Below are positions 47,392-56,559 of a stretch of 64,000 nucleotides of DNA, piece by piece. The notes beneath the pieces were generated by a model. It searched no databases. It was not told the DNA's origin and was given only the letters and a program-made list of their open reading frames with translations. The DNA is taken from assembly GCA_026399835.1 (NCBI GenBank), contig JAPLQE010000059.1, positions 1 to 64,000 on the forward strand, written 5' to 3'. Position 1 is the stretch's first letter. Each line of letters starts with the position of its first letter. The stretch is from Burkholderiales bacterium (lineage in GTDB: Bacteria > Pseudomonadota > Gammaproteobacteria > Burkholderiales > Burkholderiaceae_E). The translations under genes were made by a program, and so were the position numbers.

Positions 47392-47510
47392 GCGATATCG
47401 GAGCACGGTCCGGCATAGGCCTCGCGGGTTGCTGCCCGGGAAATTGCCTTGAGTGACCGATGAATTGGCCTGGCTCGGCCGCGGGCCAGATTGCACGCCC
47501 GGGACGTTTC

Positions 47511-47523
47511 GCATATTGTATGC
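47511..47523 (+). promoter_or_regulatory. Probable GntR/FCD operator
   Basis: GCATATTGTATGC is a perfect palindrome (GCATA-TTG-TATGC) in an otherwise GC-rich region, 14 bases before the aminotransferase ATG and 119 bases upstream of the GntR start. FCD regulators bind short AT-centred palindromes of this kind. Occupation would block translation start or promoter clearance of the aminotransferase operon. Confidence 0.6.
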
Positions 47524-47537
47524 AAAACGGAGGCGAC

Positions 47538-48761
47538 ATGCTCGACCTGAACTCGCACCCCGCGGGGCGGCACTTCCTGCAGATTCCCGGCCCCACCAAC
47601 GTCCCCGACGACGTGCTGCGGGCGATCGACCACCCGACCATCGACCATCGCGGCCCCGAGTTCCAGAAGCTCGGCCTGAAGATCCTCGCCGACATCAGGC
47701 CGGTCTTCCAGACGACCCGACCGGTGATCATCTATCCGGCCTCCGGCACCGGTGCCTGGGAGGCGGCCCTGGTCAACACGCTCTCGCCCGGCGACGCCGT
47801 GCTGATGGCCGAGACCGGCCACTTCGCGGCGCTCTGGAAGCGGCTCGCCGAGCGCCTGGGACTCGCCCCCGAGTTCATCCCGGGCGACTGGCGCAGCGGC
47901 GTGGACGCCGCCCGCATCCACGAGCGCCTGGCGGCCGACCCGCAGCACCAGATCAAGGCGGTCTGCGTGGTGCACAACGAGACCTCGACCGGCGTCACCT
48001 CCGACATCGCGGCCGTGCGGCGCGCGATCGACGCGGCGAAGCATCCGGCGCTGCTGATGGTCGACACCATCTCTTCGATGGGCTCGGTCGACTTCCGGCA
48101 CGACGAATGGGGCGTGGACGTGACCGTCGCGGGCTCGCAGAAAGGCATGATGCTGCCGCCGGGGCTGTCGTTCAACGCGGTATCGGCCAAGGCGATGGCG
48201 GCCTCGCGCCACGCCCGCCTGCCGCGCGCCTACTGGGACTGGGAAGAGATCGTCGTCGCCAACGAGAAGGGCTTCTGGCCGACCACGCCGTCGACCAACC
48301 TCCTCTACGGTCTGGCCGTCGCGCTCGATCGCCTGCATGCCGAAGGCCTGCCGAACGTCTTCGCCCGCCACGAGCGCCATGCCGAGGCGACCCGCCGCGC
48401 GGTGCGCGGCTGGGGGCTCGAGATCCTGTGCCGCAACCCGGCCGAGTACAGCCCGGCGCTGACCGCGGTGCTGATGCCGGTCGACGCCAGCGGCGCGAGC
48501 CACGACGCCGACGCCTTCCGGCGCATCGTGCTCGAGCGCTTCAACATGTCGCTGGGCACCGGGCTGTCGAAGCTCGCCGGCCGGGTGTTCCGCATCGGCC
48601 ACCTCGGCGACTTCAACGACCTGACGCTGCTCGGCACCCTGGGCGGCGTCGAGATGGGCCTGCAGGCCGCCGGCGTGCCGCACCGCAAGGGCGGCGTGCA
48701 GGCCGCGATCGACTATCTGGCCGAGGCCGGCACGGCACGCGCCGCGCTGAAGGCCGCCTGA
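47538..48761 (+). CDS. Serine-glyoxylate-type aminotransferase (class V)
   Basis: A 407-residue PLP enzyme related to serine-glyoxylate and alanine-glyoxylate aminotransferases. FLQIPGPTNVPDDVLRA is the conserved opening, HNETSTGV and VDTISSMGSVDF line the cofactor site, and Lys202 in AGSQKGMMLPPGL binds PLP. It would move an amino group from serine, alanine or aspartate to glyoxylate or a similar oxoacid. ATG 47538 is chosen because GGAGG lies 6 bases upstream; ATG 47520 overlaps the operator. It is the first gene of a four-gene plus-strand unit. The related BhcA of the beta-hydroxyaspartate cycle is another possible assignment. Confidence 0.85.
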   Translation: MLDLNSHPAGRHFLQIPGPTNVPDDVLRAIDHPTIDHRGPEFQKLGLKILADIRPVFQTTRPVIIYPASGTGAWEAALVNTLSPGDAVLMAETGHFAALWKRLAERLGLAPEFIPGDWRSGVDAARIHERLAADPQHQIKAVCVVHNETSTGVTSDIAAVRRAIDAAKHPALLMVDTISSMGSVDFRHDEWGVDVTVAGSQKGMMLPPGLSFNAVSAKAMAASRHARLPRAYWDWEEIVVANEKGFWPTTPSTNLLYGLAVALDRLHAEGLPNVFARHERHAEATRRAVRGWGLEILCRNPAEYSPALTAVLMPVDASGASHDADAFRRIVLERFNMSLGTGLSKLAGRVFRIGHLGDFNDLTLLGTLGGVEMGLQAAGVPHRKGGVQAAIDYLAEAGTARAALKAA

Positions 48762-48858
48762 GCCACCCGAGCCGCGCGGCCGGGCGCACGCCCGTCCGCG
48801 CAACGCTTCACGACGGCGGCCGACGAGCCGCTGCGACCGATCACGAGGAGACGACCCG

Positions 48859-49848
48859 ATGACGATGACCCGACGTTCCCTGCTCGCCGCGGCCCTCGCC
48901 GCAACGACGCTCGGCGTGCCGGCTGCGGCACTCGCGCAGCAGCAGGCCTGGCCTGCGCGACCGATCCGGCTGCTGGTGGGCTTCGCGCCCGGCGGCGGCA
49001 CCGACATCGTGGCGCGCACGCTCGCCCCGAAGCTCTCCGAGCTCCTCGGGCAGCAGGTGATCGTCGAGAACCGCGCGGGCGCCGCCGGCACGATCGCGGC
49101 GGATGCGGTCGCGAAGGCCGCGCCCGACGGCTACACGCTGCTCGCCGGCCATGCGAACAGCAATGCGATCGCGCCTTACGTGCTCGCGAAGGTTCCGTAC
49201 GACGCGATCACCGACTTCACGCCGATCACCTACATCGGCTACGTACCGAACGTGCTGGTGGTGAATCCCGCGGTGCAGGCGAAGACGGTCGAGGAGCTCG
49301 TCGCGCTCGCCCGCGCGAAGCCGGGCGTGCTCACGTACGCATCGTCCGGCGTCGGCAGCACCCAGCACCTGGCCGGGGCGCTGTTCAACCGGATCGCCGG
49401 CACCCAGATGAACCACGTGCCCTACAAGGGCAGCGGCGCGGCGATCGTCGACCTGCTCGCCGGGCAGGTCGACACGAACTTCGACACCATGCCGCCGGTG
49501 CTCGAGCACATCCGCTCGGGCAAGCTGCGCGCGCTCGCGATCTCGACGCCGCAGCGGCTCTCGCAGCTCGGCGACGTGCCGACCTTCGAGGAGAAGGGCA
49601 TCAAGGGCTTCGACGTCACCAACTGGTATTCGGTGATGGGCCCGAAGGGGCTGCCGCGCGAGATCGTCACGAAGCTCGACGAGGCGATGAAGAAGGCGAT
49701 GGCCGACCCGGAGATCCGGGCCAAGCTCGATCCGCAGGGCGTGCAGTTCGGCGGGCCGCAGACGCCCGAGGCCTTCGCCGCGTTCATCCGAGCCGAGAAC
49801 ACGAAGTACACGAAGCTGGTCAAGGACCTCAACGTCCGCGCCGAATGA
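48859..49848 (+). CDS. Bug-type tripartite tricarboxylate transporter receptor (TctC family)
   Basis: A 329-residue periplasmic binding protein with a Tat-like or Sec signal (MTRRSLLAAALAATTLG, cleavage near ALA-QQ). The Bug signatures WPARPIRLLVGFAPGGGTD, VENRAGAAG, YASSGVGSTQHLAG and VPYKGSGAAIVDLL are present. Bug proteins bind carboxylates or aromatic acids for uptake; the membrane parts TctA and TctB are not encoded here, which is common for orphan Bug genes. The stop overlaps the crotonase start by four bases (ATGA), indicating coupling and a shared substrate pathway. Confidence 0.92.
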   Translation: MTMTRRSLLAAALAATTLGVPAAALAQQQAWPARPIRLLVGFAPGGGTDIVARTLAPKLSELLGQQVIVENRAGAAGTIAADAVAKAAPDGYTLLAGHANSNAIAPYVLAKVPYDAITDFTPITYIGYVPNVLVVNPAVQAKTVEELVALARAKPGVLTYASSGVGSTQHLAGALFNRIAGTQMNHVPYKGSGAAIVDLLAGQVDTNFDTMPPVLEHIRSGKLRALAISTPQRLSQLGDVPTFEEKGIKGFDVTNWYSVMGPKGLPREIVTKLDEAMKKAMADPEIRAKLDPQGVQFGGPQTPEAFAAFIRAENTKYTKLVKDLNVRAE

Positions 49849-50621
49849 GCGAGCTCCTCGTCGAGCGCGACGGTGACATCGCCACCGTCGTGCTGAACCG
49901 TCCCGCGAAGCTCAACGCGATGACCCGGCCGATGTGGCGGATGCTCGGCGACGCGTTCGAGTCGCTGTCGGCCGACGACGCGGTGCGCTGCGTCGTCGTG
50001 CGCGGCGCGGGCGAGCGGGCGTTCTCGCCGGGCAACGACATCGCGGAGTTCGAGACCGAGCGCGCGACCAAGGCCCAGGCCACCGACTACGGCCGCGACA
50101 TGCACCGAGCCGCGGCGGCGATCGCCGGCTGCCGGCATCCGGTGGTGGCCCGCATCCACGGCATCTGCGTGGGCGGCGGGCTGGAGATCGCGGCGCTGGC
50201 GGACCTGAGGATCTGCGGCGCCTCCAGCCGATTCGGCGCGCCGATCAAGAACCTCGGCCTGGTGATGGCCTATGCCGAGATGGCGCCGCTCATCCGGCTG
50301 GTCGGCGAGGCGACGACGCTCGAGATCCTGCTCGAGGGGCGGATCTTCGATGCCGCCGAGGCGAAGGACAAGGGCCTGGTCACCCGCGTGGTGCCCGACG
50401 AGCGCGTCGGCGCCGAGGTCGACGAGACCGCGCGCCGCATCGCCGACGGCGCACCGCTCGTGGCGCGATGGCACAAGCGGTTCGCGCGCCGGCTGGGCGA
50501 GGCGAGCCCGCTGTCGGCGGCCGAACTCGACGAGTGCTTCGACTGCTTCGACACCGAGGACTTCCGGATCGGCTACGCGGCCTTCCTCGCCAAGCGCACG
50601 CCGCGCTTCGAGGGGCGCTGA
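49845..50621 (+). CDS. Enoyl-CoA hydratase/isomerase (crotonase) family protein
   Basis: A 258-residue crotonase-fold protein. The oxyanion-hole segments are RAFSPGNDIAEF and GICVGGGLEIAALADLRI. The usual catalytic glutamate positions fall in a non-standard stretch (IKNLGLVMAYAEMAPL), so the reaction may be hydration, isomerisation, hydrolysis or retro-Claisen cleavage of an acyl-CoA. It overlaps the Bug gene by four bases and the CoA-transferase by one, so the three act together. Confidence 0.85.
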   Translation: MSELLVERDGDIATVVLNRPAKLNAMTRPMWRMLGDAFESLSADDAVRCVVVRGAGERAFSPGNDIAEFETERATKAQATDYGRDMHRAAAAIAGCRHPVVARIHGICVGGGLEIAALADLRICGASSRFGAPIKNLGLVMAYAEMAPLIRLVGEATTLEILLEGRIFDAAEAKDKGLVTRVVPDERVGAEVDETARRIADGAPLVARWHKRFARRLGEASPLSAAELDECFDCFDTEDFRIGYAAFLAKRTPRFEGR

Positions 50622-51820
50622 TGGCCGGCCCGCTCGCAGGGGTGCGCGTGCTCGAATGCGCGCAGATCATGGCCGGACCGACCTGCGGCGCGCTGCTCGC
50701 CGACCTGGGCGCCGACGTGATCAAGGTCGAGAAGATCCCGGGGGGCGACGACGCACGCGCCTACCGCGAGCCGCGCATCGGCGGCGTCTCGGCCCCCTTC
50801 CTGGTGATGAACCGCAACAAACGGGGCATCGCGCTCGACTTCAAGCGGCCCGAAGGCCGCGAGGCGCTGCTGCGCCTGGCGGACTCGGCCGACGTGTTGG
50901 TCGAGAACTACCGCCCAGGCACCATGGACAAGCTCGGGCTCGGCTGGGAGGTGCTCCACGCGCGCCGGCCTTCGCTGATCTACTGCTCGATCAGCGGCTA
51001 CGGGCTGACCGGTCCCATGGGCGGCGGCGGTGGCTTCGACCTGGTCGCACAGGCCTTCGCCGGCCTGATGAGCATCACCGGCGAGCCCGGCCGCCCGCCG
51101 GCGAAGGCGGGCAGCTCGGTCGCCGACCTCAACGCCGGACTGCTCGCCACCAGCGGCATCCTCGCGGCCTACATCCACCGGCTCAGGACCGGCGAAGGCC
51201 AGCGGGTCGACACCTCGCTGATGGAGGCGGCGCTGCACCAGACCGGCTGGCACGCCTCGGTGTGGTTCGCCACCGGCACCTCGCCCGGTCCGCTCGGCTC
51301 GGGTCACGTGCTGACCGCGCCGTACCAGTCGTTCCGCACCCGGGACGGCTGGATCGTGATCGGCGGCGCGAACCAGGCGAACTGGGCGCGGATCTGCGAC
51401 GTGCTCGGCCACCCCGACTGGAAGCACGACCCGCGCTTCGCCGACGGCAGCGCACGGATGGCGAACCTGCCGGTGCTGGTCGAGGCGATGGAGACTGCGC
51501 TCGGCGCCCGCGATTCGGCGGACTGGCTGGCGGCCTTCGAGTCGGCGGGCGTGCCTGCCGGCCCCGTCCATTCGATCGGCGAGGCGCTCTCGCACCCGCA
51601 GACCCTCGCCCGCGGCATGGTGGTCGATCTCGAGCACCCGGTCGCCGGCCCGACGCGCGCGCTCGGGCCGCCGATCAAGCTGTCGGCGACGCCGACCCAT
51701 GTCGCCCGGCATGCGCCCTCGCTCGGCGAGCACACGCGCGAGGTGCTGCGCGAGCACGGCTGGACCGATGCCGAGATCGATGCGCTGCTCGCCTCGGGTG
51801 CCGCGATCCAGGCGTCCTGA
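50621..51820 (+). CDS. Class III CoA-transferase (CaiB/BaiF family)
   Basis: A 399-residue enzyme that moves CoA between carboxylic acids. It opens with MAGPLAGVRVLECAQIMAGP, and the catalytic aspartate is Asp169 in SSVADLNAG, the same number as in formyl-CoA transferase. NRNKRGIALDFKRPEGR and GHVLTAPYQSFRTRDGW are further family blocks. It would activate the imported acid for the crotonase. The ATG shares a base with the crotonase stop (TGATG). Confidence 0.92.
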   Translation: MAGPLAGVRVLECAQIMAGPTCGALLADLGADVIKVEKIPGGDDARAYREPRIGGVSAPFLVMNRNKRGIALDFKRPEGREALLRLADSADVLVENYRPGTMDKLGLGWEVLHARRPSLIYCSISGYGLTGPMGGGGGFDLVAQAFAGLMSITGEPGRPPAKAGSSVADLNAGLLATSGILAAYIHRLRTGEGQRVDTSLMEAALHQTGWHASVWFATGTSPGPLGSGHVLTAPYQSFRTRDGWIVIGGANQANWARICDVLGHPDWKHDPRFADGSARMANLPVLVEAMETALGARDSADWLAAFESAGVPAGPVHSIGEALSHPQTLARGMVVDLEHPVAGPTRALGPPIKLSATPTHVARHAPSLGEHTREVLREHGWTDAEIDALLASGAAIQAS

Positions 51821-51896
51821 GGTCCGTCACGCGGCACACCGGACGACTCCTTCGAGGCGGCGCGTCCGACTTAGGATCGGTCCGGGCGTCGAACGG

Positions 51897-52487
51897 GTGC
51901 TGCTCGGGCCGCGAGCCTCGCTCAAGCCGTTCGCCGAGACCGTGGTGCTCGGCGAAGCGCTGCACGACACGCTGCGCGCGCTGGCCTCGCTGGCCGGCAT
52001 CCTCCGCGCGCAGCTGACGGCCGACACGCAGGCGCCCTGGGCCGACCTCGACCGGATCGGGCGGGTCTGCAGCGCCGCCGATCGCGACGAGGCCTTCGTC
52101 GAGCTGGCCTGGCCTCTGCCAGGAGAGCGCCTCGGCGCCACTCGCCACGGTATCGACCTGTCCGACTCGGTCACGCCCGGCGGCGACCTGTCGGTACTGC
52201 ACCTCGGCGGCTTCGCCACCTACACCACGCTGTCGACCGCACTCGGCTTCGTCGCCGCCGCACTGCCCGCGCTCTCGGGCGATGCGCTGGCCTCGTCGCT
52301 GCTCGGGGCGATGCTCGGGCCGGCGGGTCGACCGGTGCTCGGCGACGCGTCCGCCGGGCGTGCGATCGGCCCGAACGCGCGCCGCATGCTGCGCCTCGTC
52401 GCCACCGTGGCGATGATCCGCCAGGGCGCAGCGGCCAGCGCCCCGCAGGGTGTCCCGCGGCGGACGCGGGAGCCGGCCCCCGCGTGA
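51897..52487 (+). CDS. Hypothetical protein, GTG start, low support
   Basis: A 196-residue frame between the CoA-transferase and the convergent hydrolase gene. No ATG is available; GTG 51897 is the only reasonable start and has no good ribosome site. The predicted protein has an acceptable composition with helical parts (LHDTLRALASLAGILRAQL) and a Gly/Ala-rich hydrophobic middle, but no family is recognised. It ends on the base before the hydrolase stop on the other strand. It could be a real short gene or a chance open frame in GC-rich DNA. Confidence 0.35.
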   Translation: MLLGPRASLKPFAETVVLGEALHDTLRALASLAGILRAQLTADTQAPWADLDRIGRVCSAADRDEAFVELAWPLPGERLGATRHGIDLSDSVTPGGDLSVLHLGGFATYTTLSTALGFVAAALPALSGDALASSLLGAMLGPAGRPVLGDASAGRAIGPNARRMLRLVATVAMIRQGAAASAPQGVPRRTREPAPA

Positions 52488-53174
52488 TCAGGCGCGCGTG
52501 AGATCCGCGAGCGACGCCGTCCAGCCGACGATCCCGCCCTGCGCGCGGATCATCGCGAGCGTGGCATCCCGGAACTCCGGGAAGTAGCTGCCGGTAGCCT
52601 CCTCGACCAGCAGGCACTCGTAGCCGCGGTCGTTGGCCTCGCGCATCGTGGTCTGCACGCAGACCTCGGTGGTGACCCCGCCGAAGATCAGGTGCGTGAT
52701 GCCCCGCGAGACGAGCACGTGCGTCAGATCCGTGTTGTAGAACGCGCCCTTGCCCGGCTTGACGATCTCGACCTCGCCCGGCAGCGGCTCCAGCCCGGGC
52801 ACGAAGTCAGCACCGGCCTCGCCGTCGATCAGGATGCGCCCCATCGGGCCGGGATCGCCGATCCGCGTGGACGGCGCGCCGCGCAGCCGCTTGGCCGGCG
52901 GACAGTCCGAGAGGTCGGGCCGGTGGCATTCGCGCGTGTGCACGAGCAGCAGGCCGCGCCTGCGCGCCCAGGCGATCAGGGCCTTCGCGGGCGCCACCAC
53001 CTGCGCGAGATGCCCGACGTCGTTGCCGAGCGACTCGCCGAAGCCGCCGGGCTCGATGAAGTCGCGCTGCATGTCGATCATCACCAGTGCGGTGGTGCAC
53101 GGATCGAACGAGAAGTCGGCGGGCAGCGCACGGACCGTGCGCGGTGCGCCGTCGGCAGGGGGCGGGGCGTTCAT
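52488..53174 (-). CDS. Isochorismatase-fold cysteine hydrolase, possibly triuret/ureide hydrolase (TrtA-like)
   Basis: A 228-residue alpha/beta hydrolase with the family triad Asp34 (VMIDMQRDF), Lys139 ([11 protein letters not shown]) and Cys172 (TTEVCVQTT). The conserved [17 protein letters not shown] and [16 protein letters not shown] blocks parallel those of the second hydrolase in the operon, so the two are paralogues with different specificity. Family members include BiuH, TrtA and RutB, which split amides of urea derivatives. Its partner is the BiuH-like enzyme, which makes TrtA an attractive guess. The ATG overlaps the ATPase stop by four bases. Confidence 0.8.
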   Translation of the reverse strand: MNAPPPADGAPRTVRALPADFSFDPCTTALVMIDMQRDFIEPGGFGESLGNDVGHLAQVVAPAKALIAWARRRGLLLVHTRECHRPDLSDCPPAKRLRGAPSTRIGDPGPMGRILIDGEAGADFVPGLEPLPGEVEIVKPGKGAFYNTDLTHVLVSRGITHLIFGGVTTEVCVQTTMREANDRGYECLLVEEATGSYFPEFRDATLAMIRAQGGIVGWTASLADLTRA

Positions 53175-54739
53175 GCGGCACCTTCGGCCAGGGCGGGCTC
53201 GGCACGGCCCGCGTTCGTGTCGGGGGTCTCGTGCGCGCCGCCCATGCGCCGGCCGATCTCGGCCCGATCGGCGGCGGCGCTCGAGGTCTGGTAGACGAGC
53301 GCACCTTCGGACATCACGACGACGCGGTCGGACAGCTCGATCAGCTCGTCGAGGTCCTCGCTCACCAGCAGCACCGCCGCGCCGCCATTGCGCGCCTCGA
53401 GCAGGCGGCGGTGGATCTCGTCGACCGCCGCGAAGTCCAGGCCGAACACCGGGTTCATCACGACCAGCACGCGACAGCCGCGCGAGAGTTCGCGCGCGAG
53501 CACGGCACGCTGCACGTTGCCGCCCGACAGCGTGCCGATCGGCGAGTCCGGCCCGCGGGTCTTGACGCCGAAGGCCTCGATGCGCGGCTGCGCGGCCGCC
53601 ACCAGACGGACCGGGCTCAGCCAGCCGGCGCGCGCCAGCGGCGCCACGTCGAACTCGCGCAGCGCCAGGTTCTCGGCCACCGACATCGCCGCCACGCAGG
53701 CGTTGCGCAGCGGCTCCTCGGGCAGGCTGCCCACGCCGTGCCGCGCGATCTCGGCACGCCGCCCGCGATAGCGCTCGCCGCCGATCCGGATGGCGCCCGA
53801 CGCGGCCTCGCGCTGCCCGAGCAGCGTCTCGACCAGCTCGCGCTGCCCGTTGCCCGAGACGCCGGCGATGCCCAGGATCTCGCCGGCGCGCACCGCGAGC
53901 GTCGCATCGCGTACCACCCGCCGGCCGGCGTCGTCGGTCACGGACAGCCCCTCGACCGCGAGCACGGGCGCTGCGCCCTGCCCGACCGGGCCGCGCTCGG
54001 GCAGTTCCCGGCGCCGCGCCGCCCCGATCATCGCGTCGGCCAGCCGCACCGCGTCGAAGTCGCCGACCGGGCCGGCCGCGACCCGCTTGCCACGCCGCAG
54101 CACGGTGACGTCGTCGGCGAACGCCGAGACCTCGCGGAACTTGTGGGTGATCATCACCACCGTCAGCCGGCCCGCGTGCGCGAGGCCGCGGATCGCGCCG
54201 AGCACCTCGTCGGCCTCGTCGGGCGCGAGCACCGAGGTCGGCTCGTCGAGGATCAGCAGCCGGTTGTCGGCGTAGAGCTGCTTGAGGATCTCGGCCTTCT
54301 GCTTCTGGCCGGCCGCCAGGTTCGAGACCGGCACCTCGAGCGGCAGCGTGAACGGCGTGCCGTCCATGAACGCGCGCATCTCGGCGATCCTGGCCGGCCA
54401 GTCGATCACCGCGCCGAGCCCGCCGCGCGCGAGCGCGAAGTTCTCGGCCACCGTCATCGAGGGCACCAGCGTGAAGTGCTGGTAGACCATGCCGACGCCG
54501 AGCGCGCGCGCGGCCTGCGGCGAGCCGATGTCGCGCTCGCGGCCGTCGAGCAGCACCGAGCCCGCGTCGGCCCGCTGGAAGCCGACCAGGCACTTGACCA
54601 GCGTCGACTTGCCGGCGCCGTTCTCGCCGAGCAGCGCGTGGACGGTGCCGGGACGCACGTCGAGGTCGACCGTATCGAGCGCGACGAAGTCGCCGAAGCG
54701 CTTGGTCAGTCCGATGGTCTGCAGCGACGGCGCCTTCAC
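53171..54739 (-). CDS. ABC transporter double ATP-binding protein, BMP/nucleoside type
   Basis: A 522-residue protein with two ATPase halves. The first has Walker [10 protein letters not shown] and [14 protein letters not shown]; the second has the degenerate [10 protein letters not shown] loop and [16 protein letters not shown], as usual for sugar and BMP-type nucleoside transporters. It energises the two permeases encoded upstream in the operon. The GTG start overlaps the BiuH-like stop by four bases, and its own stop overlaps the next hydrolase start, so the ATPase gene is embedded between two hydrolase genes. Confidence 0.9.
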   Translation of the reverse strand: MKAPSLQTIGLTKRFGDFVALDTVDLDVRPGTVHALLGENGAGKSTLVKCLVGFQRADAGSVLLDGRERDIGSPQAARALGVGMVYQHFTLVPSMTVAENFALARGGLGAVIDWPARIAEMRAFMDGTPFTLPLEVPVSNLAAGQKQKAEILKQLYADNRLLILDEPTSVLAPDEADEVLGAIRGLAHAGRLTVVMITHKFREVSAFADDVTVLRRGKRVAAGPVGDFDAVRLADAMIGAARRRELPERGPVGQGAAPVLAVEGLSVTDDAGRRVVRDATLAVRAGEILGIAGVSGNGQRELVETLLGQREAASGAIRIGGERYRGRRAEIARHGVGSLPEEPLRNACVAAMSVAENLALREFDVAPLARAGWLSPVRLVAAAQPRIEAFGVKTRGPDSPIGTLSGGNVQRAVLARELSRGCRVLVVMNPVFGLDFAAVDEIHRRLLEARNGGAAVLLVSEDLDELIELSDRVVVMSEGALVYQTSSAAADRAEIGRRMGGAHETPDTNAGRAEPALAEGAA

Positions 54740-55434
54740 GAGGCACCGCCTCCGAGCGCGTCGATCACCTGCGCGGATCGGCCGACCGCGCCGAACACGC
54801 CGCCCTGCATGGTCACCATCTTGATCGCGGCCCGATGGTTGCCGAGGTCGGTCGCACCGCAGCAGTCCTCGAGGATCAGGCACTCGAAGCCGCGGTCGTT
54901 GGCCTCGCGCATCGTCGTGTGCACGCACACGTCGGTGGTGATGCCGGTCAGCAGCAGGTTGCGGATGCCGCGCACGTGCAGCATCAGCTCGAGGTCGGTC
55001 GCGCAGAACGAGCCCTTGCCGGGCTTGTCGACGATCGGCTCGCCGGCGATGGGCGCGAGCTCGGGGATGATCTCCCAGCCGGGCTCGCCGCGCACGAGGA
55101 TGCGGCCGCAGGGCCCCGGGTCGCCGATGCCGGCACCGATGCGCCGCGAGCGCCAGCGCTTGTTCGCGGGCAGGTCGGCGAGGTCGGGCCGATGCCCCTC
55201 GCGGGTGTGGATCACGGTGAGGCCGCGGGCACGGGCTGCCGCCAGCAGGCGCGAGATCGGCTCGATCGGCGCGCGGGTCATCGACAGGTCGTAGCCCATG
55301 CGGTCGACGTAGCCGCCGATGCCGCAGAAGTCGGTCTGCATGTCGATGATCACCAGCGCCGTCTCGTTCGCTCGCCAGCGGCCGTCGTACGGCCAGGGGT
55401 ACGGGTCGGCGGCGATCTGGGGGAGGTCGATCAT
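54736..55434 (-). CDS. biuH: Biuret hydrolase-like cysteine hydrolase
   Basis: A 232-residue isochorismatase-fold enzyme. As remembered, the BiuH sequence of Rhizobium leguminosarum is very similar throughout, including [47 protein letters not shown] and [14 protein letters not shown]. The BiuH triad Asp36, Lys142 and Cys175 corresponds here to Asp31, Lys137 and Cys170 with a constant offset of five. BiuH hydrolyses biuret to allophanate and ammonia in the cytoplasm. No allophanate hydrolase gene lies in the window. It lies between the formamidase and ATPase genes. Confidence 0.85.
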   Translation of the reverse strand: MIDLPQIAADPYPWPYDGRWRANETALVIIDMQTDFCGIGGYVDRMGYDLSMTRAPIEPISRLLAAARARGLTVIHTREGHRPDLADLPANKRWRSRRIGAGIGDPGPCGRILVRGEPGWEIIPELAPIAGEPIVDKPGKGSFCATDLELMLHVRGIRNLLLTGITTDVCVHTTMREANDRGFECLILEDCCGATDLGNHRAAIKMVTMQGGVFGAVGRSAQVIDALGGGAS

Positions 55435-55465
55435 CGCGGTCTCCAGGTCGGGCTCGATGGGCGGC

Positions 55466-56527
55466 TCAGGCGGCGCGCACGACGGGCGCAGCAACCGGCG
55501 CGGAGATCGGCACGCCGTCGGGGCCCGCCGGCTGCGGACCGTCGTACGCGCGCGTCGGCGCGGCGAAGCCGCAGGAGGCGCCGTCGACGTGGACGACCTG
55601 CGCCTCCCAGGGCAGCCGGTAGCGCCCGCCCACCATGTCGTGCATGAAGGTGTACGGGCAGTCCTGCGCGCCGCCCTTGACCGCCACGTAGCCGCGGTGC
55701 CAGAGCTGGTAGGGGTTGTTCTCCACGCCCCAGTGCTGGCGGGCCTCGCGGACCAGGTCGGGCCGCAGCTCGCAGGTGACGATCTCGTCGGGCCGGTTGC
55801 CGCCCTCGACCCGCACCGTGCCGTCGAAGTCGCAGACCATGCCCTCGCCCATCGAGTCGAAGGTGCCATCGCTGCCGCACAGGCAGACACTGGCGGTGAT
55901 CATCAGGTTCTGGAAGGCGTTCGCTTGATTGGTGATCTTCCAGGCGTGGCGGATCGGCGCGGTGTAGCCGGCGGTGCGCAGCATGATCTCCGCGCCCTTG
56001 TAGGCGCACTCGCGCGCCATCTCCGGGAACATGCCGTCGTGGCAGATGATCAGCGCGAGCCGGCAGCCCTTCGGGCCGTCGATGACCGGAATGCCGAGGT
56101 TGCCCGGCTCCCAGGCCTCGACCGGCACCCACGGGTGCAGCTTGCGGTAGTAGAGCGCGAGCCTGCCGGTGTCGTCGAAGATGATCCCGGTGTTGTACGG
56201 ATTGCCGCCGGGGTTGACCTCCATGATCGAGAAGCACCCCCAGATGCGGTGCTCGATGCAGGCCTGCCGGAAGGCGGCGACCTCGGGCCCGTCCATCGAC
56301 ACCATCAGCTCCGGCGCGGTGCTCATCGACAGCCCGTGCAGCGCGTACTCGGGAAACACCACCAGGTCCATGCCCGGGCTGTTGCGCCGCGCCTTGCCGA
56401 CCATCGCGACGATGCGTGCGGTCTGCGCGGCGAGCTGCGCCGGCGTCTCGACCACCGGCAGCTGCAGCTGCACCAGCCCCACGACCACGCCGTTCGGCGA
56501 CTTGTTCAATCCGCCCAGTCCGCTCAT
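55466..56527 (-). CDS. amiF: Formamidase (AmiF-type nitrilase-superfamily amidase)
   Basis: A 353-residue nitrilase-fold amidase. The catalytic triad is Glu60 ([10 protein letters not shown]), Lys129 (YYRKLHPW) and Cys162 ([10 protein letters not shown]). The [17 protein letters not shown] opening, [24 protein letters not shown] and [13 protein letters not shown] are closer to formamidase AmiF than to aliphatic amidase AmiE, as remembered. AmiF splits formamide to formate and ammonia; a different small amide is possible here. It lies between the permease genes and the BiuH-like gene in one operon. Confidence 0.88.
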   Translation of the reverse strand: MSGLGGLNKSPNGVVVGLVQLQLPVVETPAQLAAQTARIVAMVGKARRNSPGMDLVVFPEYALHGLSMSTAPELMVSMDGPEVAAFRQACIEHRIWGCFSIMEVNPGGNPYNTGIIFDDTGRLALYYRKLHPWVPVEAWEPGNLGIPVIDGPKGCRLALIICHDGMFPEMARECAYKGAEIMLRTAGYTAPIRHAWKITNQANAFQNLMITASVCLCGSDGTFDSMGEGMVCDFDGTVRVEGGNRPDEIVTCELRPDLVREARQHWGVENNPYQLWHRGYVAVKGGAQDCPYTFMHDMVGGRYRLPWEAQVVHVDGASCGFAAPTRAYDGPQPAGPDGVPISAPVAAPVVRAA

Positions 56528-56559
56528 CGAGACGCCTCGTTCATGTGATGCGCGCGTCG

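Noticed and set aside
43448-47731. A single 1427-residue dehydrogenase fusion
   Set aside because: The extension runs through the GntR gene in another frame and crosses the operator; the dehydrogenase family start fits ATG 46633.
51675-52202. Minus-strand 175-residue frame opposite the low-support hypothetical gene
   Set aside because: It overlaps the end of the CoA-transferase gene and has shadow-like composition.
53087-55294. 735-residue plus-strand frame across the ABC ATPase and BiuH-like genes
   Set aside because: Mirror frame of well-supported minus-strand genes; composition is rich in Arg, His and Gln without domain pattern.
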